From positions 8,070,917 to 8,134,916 of the forward strand of contig JAJEKV010000041.1 in NCBI GenBank assembly GCA_021234155.1: 64,000 nt of DNA, written 5' to 3'. A program made the position numbers and the translations under genes. This stretch comes from Isoetes taiwanensis (taxonomy: Eukaryota > Streptophyta > Lycopodiopsida > Isoetales > Isoetaceae). Of this stretch, positions 29,918 through 40,907 are shown piece by piece. Position 1 is the stretch's first letter. Each line of letters opens with the position of its first letter. The notes beneath the pieces were generated by a model that was not told the DNA's origin, searched no databases, and was given only the letters and a program-made list of their open reading frames with translations.

Positions 29918-30646
29918 TTGGGCGGGTGCCCAATTTGGAGTTATTTTGGGCATATTTGGTGGGCTCATAATGTGTCACAAAATATCCCCCCCCCAACTCA
30001 ATATTGCCAAAAGCTCATACTACCCATTCTATGTTCTCTTGCCATCGACCATTGCCGCTCTTGAGTAGCCGTTTTGCCACCACAAGGTAGATTTTGTTTT
30101 TCTTATTCACATGTAGCATGCGCTAGTGTAATGCGCTACTACTTTAATAGTTTGCTTTTGAAGTTGTAATCTTATTGCTATTCTAGAGTAGTTTTTATTG
30201 TAATTTAAATGTTTAATATGGTGCATGAACATCAAGGCTGTTACATGAACACATTTCAAATACAATAGAACTGTCACAGAAATGTTTGTGGTTCCTGAAA
30301 TGCTAAAAATCAACATCTACACACTGTATGTCCTCATAACCTCCATGTTTCTCGTCTCTTTAACCTGTAACAATAGTATTTACGAAACCATGAGAACCTG
30401 AACGTCTTAGTGAACATGAAAGGCAATTCAAGTAAGGAATATCCAGTTAAGACCAAACAACCTGTATTAATATGTCATGGATTTACAAAAAAAAACCATT
30501 TCTTCATGGTCTGAGTACAAAAAAAGGCCTGTGGCCGGTTCAATATCATACATTGCTCCAGAAGCTTAAAGTAAACAAGAAAGAAAAAAAAAGGGGGCTG
30601 AGTCTTTTAGCAGGCACAAAAAAAAACGAGTCTTCATATGAGTAGG

Positions 30647-31000
30647 CTATTCAGGGCAGTTTTCACAAGCCACCGATGGGATTCGGACCTCCCAAAGACA
30701 CCATCTTCCATGATGCTTGACATGAATCAGCTCTACATGTGCTCTCTGGCAGAAGGGGGTCTGCTCAGCCCATGCAATCAACTCGGCTTCCACGAAAACT
30801 TCTCCCATGGACATGTAGCCAAGAATAACTCTTTGGCTAACAGATGCATGGAAGCTCTTGTGCCGGAGCTCCACAATCTCATTCGATTCCACGGTCATGC
30901 TGCTTGAAGCCGAACTAGCTGCGACCGCCATATCAGAATCTTCACTAGAAGATGGGTACACGGGGAAATGGCGCCGGACCAAAACCTTGCACCTTGCCAT
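30647..31000 (-). CDS. Conserved hypothetical 117-codon frame, unit 1
   Basis: The open frame opens with MARCKVLVRRHFPVYPSSSE, has a Ser/Ala-rich acidic middle (DSDMAVAASSASSS) and a more ordered C-terminal half (SQRVILGYMSMGEVFVEAEL, HVELIHVKHHGRWCLWEV). No signal peptide or membrane segment is visible and I do not recognise the family. It is kept open in both array units with four amino-acid changes and no indel, while the neighbouring synthetase is broken, which mildly supports coding. It could be one exon of a longer gene with the 132-codon frame upstream on the same strand, but no splice pairing could be proved. Confidence 0.45.
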   Translation of the reverse strand: MARCKVLVRRHFPVYPSSSEDSDMAVAASSASSSMTVESNEIVELRHKSFHASVSQRVILGYMSMGEVFVEAELIAWAEQTPFCQRAHVELIHVKHHGRWCLWEVRIPSVACENCPE

Positions 31001-31333
31001 CTTCGAGCTACTTACAATAAAGAATCGTGCGCTAGAATCGAGACATGCATTATGGAATTTAAAGAGACGTTGTACGAAACCTTTATGGAATTAAACTATT
31101 TAAGTAGTCAAGATCAGGAATATTACTTCATACTCATTTAAATTCGATATGAGATCCCCATACCACATTGAAAGTTAAGTTCCAATCATTTACAAAGCAT
31201 AAACTGAACTTGAACAGAACATATTGTTTTAACTAACTTACAGCAGCTCAAGAAAATAACAGAAACAAAAAAATAAACAAATTGAAAAGGACAGTGCAGG
31301 ACATAGGTGAGTTCTATACCTCTGAATTTCATA

Positions 31334-31732
31334 CTAATTTGTCTGCTTCGATGCAGCAAGTTTTGCAATCTCCAGTAGAGTATCTTTTGTCATTTGACAT
31401 ATGTTTTCTGTCATTGTAGCCATTGATTGAGCAATTTTCAAAGTATTGGCTGACCTCATGGACTCTAACTCCCTGATCAATTCATGTTTTTTAACAGATT
31501 CTTCTTTCATGAAATCAAGTTTCTTTTTTTCATTTTCTCGAAAGCTATTAGCCATATTTGATATCCCAGCTGCAATTTCTTCATCAATATAAACCCGAGA
31601 TCTCTTTTTTGTTGTAGGCTTACCACTAACCCCAGGCTGATTGCATGCAGCAGACTGAGGACTTGTGTCAGAAGGATTGAAAGTACTCGGAGTATCTTTG
31701 CTGGAATTTTTTTCAATGGAAGCAAACGTCAA
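31334..31732 (-). CDS. Helix-rich hypothetical protein frame, 132 codons, unit 1
   Basis: The frame begins TFASIEKNSSKDTPSTF, continues with a Ser/Pro-rich basic stretch (GKPTTKKRSRV) and then a long predicted helix (NSFRENEKKKLDFMKEES, KKHELIRELESMRSANTLKI, TKDTLLEIAKLAASKQ). The heptad-like spacing suggests a coiled coil, and this layout is common at the C-termini of plant Myb/SANT-like and NAM-associated proteins, but no DNA-binding domain is visible. Upstream codons stay open for about 20 residues beyond the ATG before a stop, so the true start may lie on another exon. Family uncertain. Confidence 0.45.
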   Translation of the reverse strand: MTFASIEKNSSKDTPSTFNPSDTSPQSAACNQPGVSGKPTTKKRSRVYIDEEIAAGISNMANSFRENEKKKLDFMKEESVKKHELIRELESMRSANTLKIAQSMATMTENICQMTKDTLLEIAKLAASKQTN

Positions 31733-31739
31733 ACGAAAT

Positions 31740-32699
31740 TTAGGTTTAGAAAACCACGTATGCTTGGTGTTTCACAGTTGCTTGCTTGATCTTCTTGGGA
31801 GAGCAAAAAGAGTTGGCCAGGAACCTTGTTGATAAAATTTTGCAATCTGATCTAGTGAAACTATATTTTAAGTGCATGCTAAATCTTCAGATCCTAACTT
31901 ATGGAAGAAATATCATGATTATACAGCTTTTTTAGAATGTCATCCAAATGAACGAGAAATACCAAAGAGTGTGAATTGACAGCGAGTAACATTGACTCAA
32001 TTGGTATTAACAAAATGAGAATGTTGTTTCTATTTGAGAAAATTCCCCAAAGACCTAAAAGATAAAGTATCATAGGGAATGTTGAATATTTGACATATAT
32101 AAATTACAGGTTTAAACTTCACAGTAGGCCTGATGTTATGTCATGATTTCTGCTCATGCATGTGAAGTAACATAACCTTCATCCATTAAGCCTGCATGGC
32201 AGCCTGCAGACAAAATATTTATAGAAGTAACTCTCCCAAGCTTGAGAACTTACAGGTTCAATTGATGGAACAATGTTAGACTTTCAGAACTACAACCATG
32301 CTGAAATATGCACCAAATATGGTGTTTCATGCTAGCAGATTAGAAGAATATTAATGATGTTAAATATAAGTATTGTCTGCTCAATTCTTCCACATGTATT
32401 ATACATATTAATGAGTGCATTTGCTACATACTCAACCCTCTAGCCATGATATCTGCATGGGATTTCCTGTTGCAGAGAAGGCATGGCAGCACATGAAGAG
32501 AGAATATTAACAGATAAAGGATAATCCACTTCCCTTCAGCTAGATCTCCCTTTATCTTACATGCATTAAGGATGCCTACAAGAGCAAAGTTAAGTAATAA
32601 TGGTAGTTACGCATGATATAATTTTAAACAATATGTTTTGTGGAGAAATGTGATTACAATGCTTGGATATCTAAAGGTGCTTCTTGTTTTCTTTAACTA
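31740..32699. other. Unit 1 spacer, nothing recognised
   Basis: AT-rich spacer between the - strand frames and the synthetase pseudogene. Its unit 2 counterpart is 38200-38543 plus 46460-47063. It contains the pre-insertion site (CATAGGGAATGTTGAAT at 32071-32087) used by the 7.9-kb insertion in unit 2. Confidence 0.6.
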
Positions 32700-33876
32700 A
32701 TGATGGTTAGTCTTTTATTTAGAGAGGATCAAATGTTGGTCATACAATCTACAATGACGGGGATAAGAAATTTGCCCTTCATCTTGTGCCCTAGGATTCT
32801 GCATGAAGATACCATTTGCATAATTGGAAATGGTGTAGTTATCTATCTACCTAGTCTGTTGAATGAGATAGATGGCCTTCAATTGTCAATTGTACAGGAA
32901 GGATACTTGTTTCAGACCGGACACATCTATTATTTAGTTTCTATCAATCTGTTGATGGATTACGGGAAGCAGAGCTTATTGAATCCATGATAGGTACAAC
33001 CAAGCGTGGCAATGGCCCATGCTATGCAAGTATGGTCATCCGCAATGGTATTCGTGTAGGTGATATACATTTGTTGATAAGTTGGATATATTATCACAAG
33101 ATGCAGTAAACCATTTCAAGGATTTTATTTATGATAAAAATATCTTAAATTTGGAGTTTGAATTGTATAAATGGTTATTAGAATGCCTAGAACTATATAT
33201 CACTGATATGGTGGATTATGCTCAGCCATATCATAGTAAAAAGAAGATATTAGTTGAGGGTGGTCAAGCAACCATGTTGGATGTGGACTTTGGAACATAC
33301 CCTTTTGTAACATCTTCAAATCCATCTGCTGGCGGGCTTTGCACTGGGGTTGGCATTGCGCTCTCAATCACCTTCGTGATATTATTGGAGTGGTAAGCAA
33401 ATGTTCCAAATGTATCTTGGTAATTCAGATGTCAATTGGTTCTGTGTCCTTGCAGGCAAAAGCTTACACAACAAGGGTTGGAGCCGGCCCTTATCCTATT
33501 GAGTTGTTTGAGAATGCTGCAGAGGAACTTTGTGCTGCAAATTACGAATATGGAACAACTACTGGGTTGCCACGACTTTGTGGCTGGTTAGACATGGTTG
33601 CATTGAAGTATTCTTGTGAAATCAATGGCTTCATATCATTCAATTTTACAAAGCTTGATGTTCTTTCATATCTTCCTAAGTTGAAACTAGGTATTGCATA
33701 TGGGGACCACTCTGGAAAAAAAATTCTTCCTTTCCGCCAGACCTTGAGGTTCTTGAAAGTGAAGATATGTGTTTCTTGATCTAAATAAAATGTCGCATGG
33801 TGTAGATAATGCTCTGGCCCTCGGGTGTTACTTCAAAAAAGAATTTTGGGCCATCAAAATGGCTCGGGCGTGCGCG

Positions 33877-34076
33877 TAACGCCCTTAACACACTGCCCCG
33901 AGAGTTTTGGGCCATCCGATTATCACCATCAAAATCGATCTGGATCCGTCCATTTGATAACACCCTAGGGTGTTATGGAGTAGCAGCGTGTTATAGGTCC
34001 AATAACACACTGATCAAGATTGATCTGAACCGTTGGATCACTATAAACTTGAGGGGCAGTGTGTTAAGGTGTGCGT
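33877..34076. mobile_element. MITE-like foldback with 20-bp perfect palindrome, unit 1
   Basis: About 200 bp bounded by inverted repeats: ACGCCCTTAACACACTGCCC at 33879-33898 and its complement around 34053-34072. In the middle ATAACACCCTAGGGTGTTAT at 33957-33976 is a perfect palindrome. It lies inside the synthetase pseudogene, has no coding content, and just upstream a related TTTTGGGCCATC-AAAA segment is repeated (33845 and 33906). Confidence 0.7.
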
Positions 34077-34299
34077 AGAGTTAGATTTTAGTTCAATTTC
34101 CCTTCTCTAAAATCATTTGTGATTATAGATAACCTTATGAAGCGGAAATACATGAACACTCACGGTTTTAATACATGTCAATTAATGCTTTAGTAGGTTA
34201 AGTATGAAATTCTACATGGTGGGAGGTCTGACAGAAGCAAAGTGAGAAAATTTAACGACATGTCTTTAGCTGCGCAGACATATGTAAGAAGGATAGAAG

Positions 34300-34790
34300 A
34301 GTTAGGGTTAAAGTTAAGTTAAATTATGATTTTTAACAGAATTTATATTCGCACTACTAGTTAAGTTAGCAGATAGTTAAAAAATTTAGTTAGTTAACTT
34401 TTTTTAACCAAAAACACTAACTAAACTTGTCCTCGCACCTTGTTCGGTTCAGTTAGCAAAATTAACTAAAAGTTAACTAAATTAGAAATTAGCACTAAAA
34501 TCATCCCATAGAGGTCACTTTAAGTTTAGTTAATTGTGCTTATAATTTTTTATCCTCTTGGCTAACTTAACTAGACGTGTTCGAAAGCATTTAATTAACT
34601 AGTTAAGTTATTTTTTTAACCAAAGTTTTTAACTAAGTGAGTGCGAAATGGTATTCCATTAAGTTAGCCTAACCTACTTTTTTAACTAGCTTTGGTGTGA
34701 AGGCAATCATCCAGTTAGTGTTAACTTAACTTGACGATCAAAATAACTTAACTAAACTTAACTATGGGTGCGAATAGACCCTTACTTGGT
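34300..34790. mobile_element. GTTAACTAA-rich foldback element, unit 1
   Basis: About 490 bp dominated by short GTTAACT/AGTTAAC words in both orientations, starting GTTAGGGTTAAAGTTAAGTTAAA and ending ACTTAACTAAACTTAACTATGG then GTGCGAATAGACCC. The ends are imperfectly complementary (AGTTAAGTTAAAT versus the complement of ACTTAACTAAACTTAACT) and ATTCGCAC/GTGCGAAT words occur near both ends. No protein is encoded. It splits the synthetase pseudogene just upstream of its last codons. Confidence 0.6.
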
Positions 34791-34799
34791 GTGCCAATT

Positions 34800-34950
34800 A
34801 GATTCATTGGGCCCTGGTCGTGATGCTCTTATTACAAAGGATCCATAAGTTATTTTTTGTTTGAAAAAGAAGATACCTGCTTGGTCAGGATGCTCTTATC
34901 CCAAAGGATTCCATAAGTTATCTTCTATTGAGAAAGAAGATATCTACCAT
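34800..34950. repeat. Short diverged tandem duplication after the synthetase end
   Basis: TGCTCTTATTACAAAGGATCC-ATAAGTTATTTTTTG and TGCTCTTATCCCAAAGGATTCCATAAGTTATCTTCT, each followed by a GAAAAAGAAGATA-CT run, lie about 66 bases apart (34822 and 34888). The same arrangement is in unit 2 at 49207-49330. Confidence 0.75.
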
Positions 34951-35219
34951 TTTTTTGCAGCAAAGTAAATGCAGAACATATATTCTTTCCTTATTTCTAC
35001 TGGCAAAAGCCGAAAAAAATCGCTGCAAATTTAGTTATCGGACAATGGAAGTAAGTAAAGACCAGACAAGACAATGTAGTCATGTCTCGATAGCCCCATT
35101 CGACTCCCCACCATCGCAAACAACAGACAGCTCCCCACAGATAGTAGGCAGCCGGGATGCCAGACATTGCCCGCTGCTCAGGGAACAATAAGAATAGAGG
35201 TATAGGGAGTTTCATGATC

Positions 35220-35722
35220 CCCTACACATCGCCAGAGCTACTCATCATGGGATTCAATGCTATGATCGCCCATGCATTGTCAAATTCACAGTTGAGAATG
35301 CACTGATGAGAGATGCTATATTGCGTCAGGGTGGAAATCTGAAGGGTCACTGTATATTGATCATGAACTCACCTTACTGCAACAAGAACCCCGTAGAAAA
35401 TTGCTAGCGTGCATTTGGAATATCTGTTGCACCAATGGAGTTGCCATACTGGTCTAGGACAAAGTACGGATATTCAAATTGCCTAATGCTGAGGTGGCAG
35501 ATGTGATATACAAAGCTGCTTGGGGTGCTGCTCTTGGAGCTGTTGCTGAATGGTGCTGAGGCAGACACTGTTGTTGCTGCTCTGCTGATGCAACTTCTGC
35601 CCCTGCTGTGGCTAATACTGCTCTTGCTTCGCCAGTTGCACGTACTCAAGCACAGTTTCATTATATATGGATATGGACTTCTTGTAAGTCTATATATATC
35701 TCAAATGCTCATAAATGTGTAG
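35220..35722 (+). pseudogene. Unassigned decayed coding-like stretch, unit 1
   Basis: With its better-preserved partner at 49630-50110 this reads as broken protein code: MGFNAMIAHALSNSQLRM in one frame; CYDRP-IVKFTVENELMRDAI with LRQGGNLKGHCILIMNSPY in another (clear in unit 2); then AFGISVAPMELPYWSR. The RP-IVKFTVENELMRDAILRQ pattern slightly resembles the C-terminal domain of LINE ORF1 proteins, but this is only an impression. Many stops; not functional. Confidence 0.3.
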
Positions 35723-37108
35723 AATAGAGGGTATATGGTACAACATAAATAGATATAATAACATAAGATGTGAGACAAACGTCTAAATTTAATTCATTAG
35801 ATATCGTTTACAAACATATGGAGCATATAACTATGACTAAATGTACAATAATGCATCCTGAAATTGGGCGGGTGCCCAATTTGGAGTTATTTTGGGCATA
35901 TTTGGTGGGCTCATAATGTGTCACAAAATATTCCCCCCCCCCCCCACAACTCAATATTGCCAAAAGCTCATACTACCCATTCTATGTTCTCTTGCCATCG
36001 ACCATTGCCGCTCTTGAGTAGCCGTTTTGCCACCACAAGGTAGATTTTGTTTTTCTTATTCACATGTAGCATGCGCTAGTGTAATGCGCTACTACTTTTC
36101 TAGTTTGCTTTTGAAGTTGTAATCTTATTGCTATTCTATAGTAGTTTTTATTGTAATTTAAATGTTTAATATGGTGCATGAACATCAAGGCTGTTACATG
36201 AACACATTTCAAATACATAGAACTGTCACAGAAATGTTTGTGGTCCCTGAAATGCTAAAAATCAACATCTACACACTGTATGTCCTCATAACCTCCATGT
36301 TTCTCGTCTCTTTAACCTGTAACAATAGTATTTACGAAACCATGAGAACCTGAACGTCGTCTTAGTGAACATGAAAGGCAACTCAAGTAAGGAATATCCA
36401 GTTAAGACCAAACAAACAACCTCCCTTCCCTCCCTATACAATTCTACTCTATTAGCATATTAAATGAGAAAGAAGTATAGAATAAGCTTACAGTATTTTA
36501 TACTTTGTGAGTGAAGTCCTCGGTGTCGTAAGGTATACCAGGAAGTTTGTTTTGTCTCAGAGTAAACATCACAATGTTGCGTGTTTTGTAAAATCCAAAG
36601 TATAATAGTGTAAGAGCTTTTATTATGATACACAACCAACCATGGAAAAACTCTTTCCATAAAACTCATGGCTTTGTGGAAGGTGCACAGACATTTTGAG
36701 TTCAATAAGTACACAGTATCAAATAGAACTTTCAAATTCAGATTCACATGTGAGTGTAGATACATACCGAGATGGTGAACTCGTGATCTTTATTCGTGAT
36801 GCAGGCTATCAGGATTTGCTCAGCAAATTTAGCACTTGAAATTCCACCTTATTCATACTTGACTGTCGTCAATTTTTTAATCCATATATGGGCTTGAAAT
36901 CTTGCATTTGTCATAATTGAGCGCAATCAGCTCCTTAATCCAAATGGAGTTCATGTTCATATCCTCATTCTTCTGAGTACAAAAAAAGGCCTGTGGCCGG
37001 TTCAATATCATACATTGCTCCAGAAGCTTAAAGTAAACAAGAAAGAAAGAAAAAGGGGGCTGAGTCTTTTAGCAGGCACAAAAAAAAACGAGTCTTCATA
37101 TGAGTAGG

Positions 37109-37462
37109 CTATTCAGGGCAGTTTTCACAAGTCACCGATGGGATTTGGACCTCCCAAAGACACCATCTTCCATGATGCTTGACATGAATCAACTCTACAT
37201 GTGCTCTCTGGCGGAAGGGGGCCTGCTCAGCCCATGCAATCAACTCGGCTTCCACGAAAACTTCTCCCATGGACATGTAGCCAAGAATAACTCTTTGGCT
37301 AACAGATGCATGGAAGCTCTTGTGCCGGAGCTCCACAATCTCATTCGATTCCACGGTCATGCTGCTTGAAGCCGAACTAGCTGCGACCGCCATATCAGAA
37401 TCTTCACTAGAAGATGGGTACACGGGGAAATGGCGCCGGACCAAAACCTTGCACCTTGCCAT
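37109..37462 (-). CDS. Conserved hypothetical 117-codon frame, unit 2
   Basis: Copy of the unit 1 frame at 30647-31000. Differences fall in the C-terminal half (EQAPFRQ for EQTPFCQ, WEVQIPSVT for WEVRIPSVA); start, stop and length are the same. Confidence 0.45.
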   Translation of the reverse strand: MARCKVLVRRHFPVYPSSSEDSDMAVAASSASSSMTVESNEIVELRHKSFHASVSQRVILGYMSMGEVFVEAELIAWAEQAPFRQRAHVELIHVKHHGRWCLWEVQIPSVTCENCPE

Positions 37463-37795
37463 CTTCGAGCTACTTACAATAAAGAATCGTGCGCTAGAAT
37501 CGAGACATGCATTATGGAATTTAAAGAGACGTTGTACGAAACCTTTATGGAATTAAACTATTTAAGTAGTCAAGATCAGGAATATTACTTCATACTCATT
37601 TAAATTCGATATGAGATCCCCATACCACATTGAAAGTTAAGTTCCAATCATTTACAAAGCATAAACTGAACTTGAACAGAACATACTGTTTTAACTAACT
37701 TACAGCAGCTCAAGAAAATAACAGAAACAAAAAAATAAACAAATTGAAAAGGACAGTGCAGGACATAGGTGAGTTCCATACCTCTGAATTTCATA

Positions 37796-38194
37796 CTAAT
37801 TTGTCTGCTTCGATGCAGCAAGTTTTGCAATCTCCAGTAGAGTATCTTTTGTCATTTGACATATGCTTTCTGTCATTGTAGCCATTGATTGGGCAATCTT
37901 CAAAGTATTGGCTGACCTCATGGACTCTAATTCCCTGATCAATTCATGTTTTTTAATAGATTCTTCTTTCATGAAATCAAGTTTCCTTTTTTCATTTTCT
38001 CGAAAGCTATTAGCCATATTTGATATCCCAGCTGCAATTTCTTCATCAATATGAACCCGAGATCTCTTTTTTGTTGTCGGCTTACCACTAACTCCAGGCT
38101 GATTGCATGCAGCAGACTGAGGACTTGTGTCAGAAGGTTTGAAAGTACTCGGAGTATCTTTGCTGGAATTTTTTTCAATGGAAGCAAACGTCAA
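37796..38194 (-). CDS. Helix-rich hypothetical protein frame, 132 codons, unit 2
   Basis: Copy of 31334-31732 with five amino-acid substitutions (for example VHID for VYID, ESIKK for ESVKK, TESICQ for TENICQ) and no indel. The 7.9-kb insertion begins about 350 bases upstream of its start on this strand and could have separated it from its promoter or upstream exons. Confidence 0.45.
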   Translation of the reverse strand: MTFASIEKNSSKDTPSTFKPSDTSPQSAACNQPGVSGKPTTKKRSRVHIDEEIAAGISNMANSFRENEKRKLDFMKEESIKKHELIRELESMRSANTLKIAQSMATMTESICQMTKDTLLEIAKLAASKQTN

Positions 38195-38956
38195 ACGAAA
38201 TTTAGGTTTAGAAAACCACGTATGCTTGGTGTTTCACAGTTGCTTGCTTGATCTTCTTGGGAGAGCAAAAAGAGTTGGCCAGGAACCTTGTTGATAAAAT
38301 TTTGCAATCTGATCTAGTGAAACTATATTTTAAGTGCATGCTAAATCTTCAGATCCTAACTTATGGAAGAAATATCATGATTATACAGCTTTTTTAGAAT
38401 GTCATCCAAATGAACGAGAAATACCAAAGAGTGCGAATTGACAGCGAGTAACATTGACTCAATTGGCATTAACAAAATGAGAATGTTTTTTCTATTTGAG
38501 AAAATCCCCCAAAGACCTAAAAGATAAAGTATCATAGGGAATGCTATGGTTCTCTTCTTATATAGAAGAGAACCATCATTCTGGGGAAAGGGACGTTTGT
38601 TTTGGCATCACGCTATTTTGGACGTAGGAGTCATCTTTAGCCTGAGTTTTCTTTGGCACATGATTTCTTTAGCTCTGTCTGCTATATATCCCTGTAGCTT
38701 CCAAGCAATTCTCATCGGCATTTCCTTTGAGCTGAATTCTCCTTGTTCCAGTGTTTCCCTCCCTCCCTCCTCTACGGCTGGTCGCATGGTTGGTTCGCTT
38801 GGCTTCTATTTGGTTTCTGTTCATCCCGCCTCATGAGGGCGGATTCTACTCTTCTCTTCTATCTCATTGGAGGCGGGTGGCCTCTGCAATTTCCCAGCGT
38901 AGCCCTTGTCGCTTCTGGAGGGCACCTCGGCCCCGGGGTCGGGCCTAGTCTATCTT

Positions 38957-38986
38957 ACTCTCTCTCTCTCTCTCTTTCTCTCTCGG
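38957..38986 (+). repeat. (TC)n microsatellite
   Basis: About 30 bases of CT/TC dinucleotides with one TTT interruption, inside the 7.9-kb insertion and between two copies of GAGCTGAATTCTCCTTGTTC (38728 and 38992). Confidence 0.9.
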
Positions 38987-40907
38987 CGTAGTGAGCTGAA
39001 TTCTCCTTGTTCCAGTGTTACCCTACAGCTTAGTCTCTCAGTCAGGTACTGCTCTCTGACTGCTCCAGATGGATTGGGCTCAGAATTGCCAGCTTTTTTA
39101 TAGATCACGGTATTCTTGCGGTCCGATCCCTTAAGACCAATGGGCATTTACGCATGCTTGCTTAGCTTGTTCTCTCTAATTTTTTCGTGCTAGTCTGTTC
39201 TGGGTTATGTTACGAGCCTTTCTGCTCCACTTTTTCTGCTATCTGCTCTACCTGTTTCTGCTTAGCCACGGTCTTCTGCTCTATCGATCATCTGCTCTAT
39301 CCTTCTCTAATTTCGCCATGATAGTCTGTTATTTGCCCCATCGTTCTAATTCGCCCTGTTCTATCCTTTCCGATTTTATCTGCTCTGTTTCGCCATGGGT
39401 CTGATCGCCTTATGCCGGTTTGGATCTGTTCATCCCTATTCTATCCTTTCCGATTTTATCTGCTCTGTTTCTGATCGCCTTATGCCAGTTTAGGTCTGTT
39501 CATCCGCTCTGATTGTGGTATTCGTCATACTTTTTGCCAAGATCCTGGTTTCGGTTGCTCTCTCACCTCCTTTGGGATCTGGCTCAGGGGTTCTTGTCTT
39601 GTATCCTTCCCAGCACGTGTTCCTTCCCTTCTCATATCTCTGGAACCCAAGCCGAATTCTTCGTGGCCGAAGTCCCTGGTTTGGGCGTTCCCTGCTCCAA
39701 TCGGCCACCGGATCTGGCCCTGTTACTTTTTGCCGGGGGATACCGGGGCGGAGTATCCCGACGAAGTCGGGTGGTCCCGGGTTCCTGGGTCCCGGTATCC
39801 CGTTCCCCTCTCCCTCCCTTTGTTCGTGTTTTCTTTTTCCTCTTGGTCCTAGGTTTCAGTTTGTTTTTGCTTTAGTTAGTTAATAGTTTTTGTTTATGTT
39901 GTGTGTTTTTGTGATGGTTATTTGGGTTATAAGGTAGTGGATGTGGGTTTTTGAGGTTCGATGGTGTGTACGTATTGTTATGTATGGTTTGTTTTGTTTC
40001 CAAGTTAGGTGTATGATCTCATGAACTTTTGCATGCGCATTCATATTTGTTTTTTAACGAAAATACTTTATTACGGAGTACCTATGGCTATCACGATCAT
40101 ATTAATGCATTAAGCTTTTTTCTGGAACATCTAATTCTCTCATCACTTGTCTCTTTATTCGAATTTGTTATTCTGAGTAGCTTGCCCCTTTTTGCATGAT
40201 GTAGTTTTCTTAAGCCTATATGTGGACTATTGCCATTTTGATCTATATCTCATGGAGGACTGTGGGTTTTTTTGCCTAGATAGGGTCGGTTTTTTGGGAT
40301 TTGTTTCGATTCTTTTTCTCCTTTGCCTTGGTTGTCGATGGTGTGTTTCTTTTGTTGGTTTCGTTGTGTCTTTTCCTTCCTATGTTGGTTTCAATATTTT
40401 TGGTATTTGTTCATATGGTTCTCACCCCCTTTTTCTTATTTCAGTGACCATGTGTGCTCAATCTACTCTCCGGAGCTTTTCTCTGCTCACCAATAATACC
40501 GAATGTACCTCCCCCCCTTGCCTGCCGTCATACCGCCAAATGTCCCTGTTCCGTCTGACCCAGCACTTTTCCTACCTTTTCCGTTTGAGGGCCATGACCC
40601 TAATCTTTGCGTTGCTTTCATACTAATTAGAATGTTGAATTTAGATTGCAGCATCCTCTTTGTTACATGACTTCATATTATGCAAAAGTCCAGTGTTCTA
40701 AAGAAGTCACGGTTCAAATAGATTTTTGGAACTTTATGTTTACATATTGTTAGAGAATCATTCGGTTGTGTAGGTGGTTTGTTGTCATAGAGGCTAGAGT
40801 TCAAAACCTCATCAAAGCGGTCTCACGACATCTATTTCGTGTAACCATCCTCAGGAAAGCAATGGGTAAGGTTTGTGAAAGTTTTTTTCTTGCTTGCCTC
40901 ACCTAAA

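Larger units (their letters stand above)
32723..34848 (+). pseudogene. PURA: Adenylosuccinate synthetase pseudogene, unit 1
   Basis: The exon at 32723-33392 encodes NVGHTIYNDGDKKFALHLVP, then after a 2-base loss ILHEDTICIIGNGVV, then in another frame [20 protein letters not shown] and [25 protein letters not shown] intron (33393-33455) precedes KAYTTRVGAGPYPIEL and EYGTTTGLPRLCGWLD. After 33780 foldback elements intervene, and the C-terminus reappears at 34792 (LLGVPIRFIG, PGRDALITKDP) with a 5-base loss between. The family makes adenylosuccinate from IMP, aspartate and GTP in plastid purine synthesis. The N-terminal GTP-binding loop exon is missing. At least four frame breaks, including a 14-base deletion near 33063 unique to this unit, rule out function. 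The retained intron shows it was not a processed copy. Confidence 0.92.
29918..35863. repeat. Tandem array unit 1 (5.95 kb)
   Basis: The unit starts TTGGGCGGGTGCCCAATTTGG and recurs from 35864 and 50308. In order it contains: a 0.5-kb leader with a poly-C tract at about 29987-29995, two - strand reading frames (117 and 132 codons), a + strand adenylosuccinate synthetase pseudogene interrupted by two foldback elements, and an unassigned coding-like stretch at 35.2-35.7 kb. Unit 2 matches along almost all of this with low divergence. Unit 1 lacks about 500 bases present in unit 2 at 36.42-36.97 kb, and has a 14-base deletion in the synthetase. Confidence 0.95.

Noticed and set aside
34300-34790. 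Telomere-like or satellite array from GGGTTA words
   Set aside because: The words are not in a regular head-to-tail period and occur in both orientations.
30647-37462. The MARCK start of the 117-codon frame as another histone-tail mimic
   Set aside because: Only the first two residues after Met agree with histone H3; no meaningful similarity.
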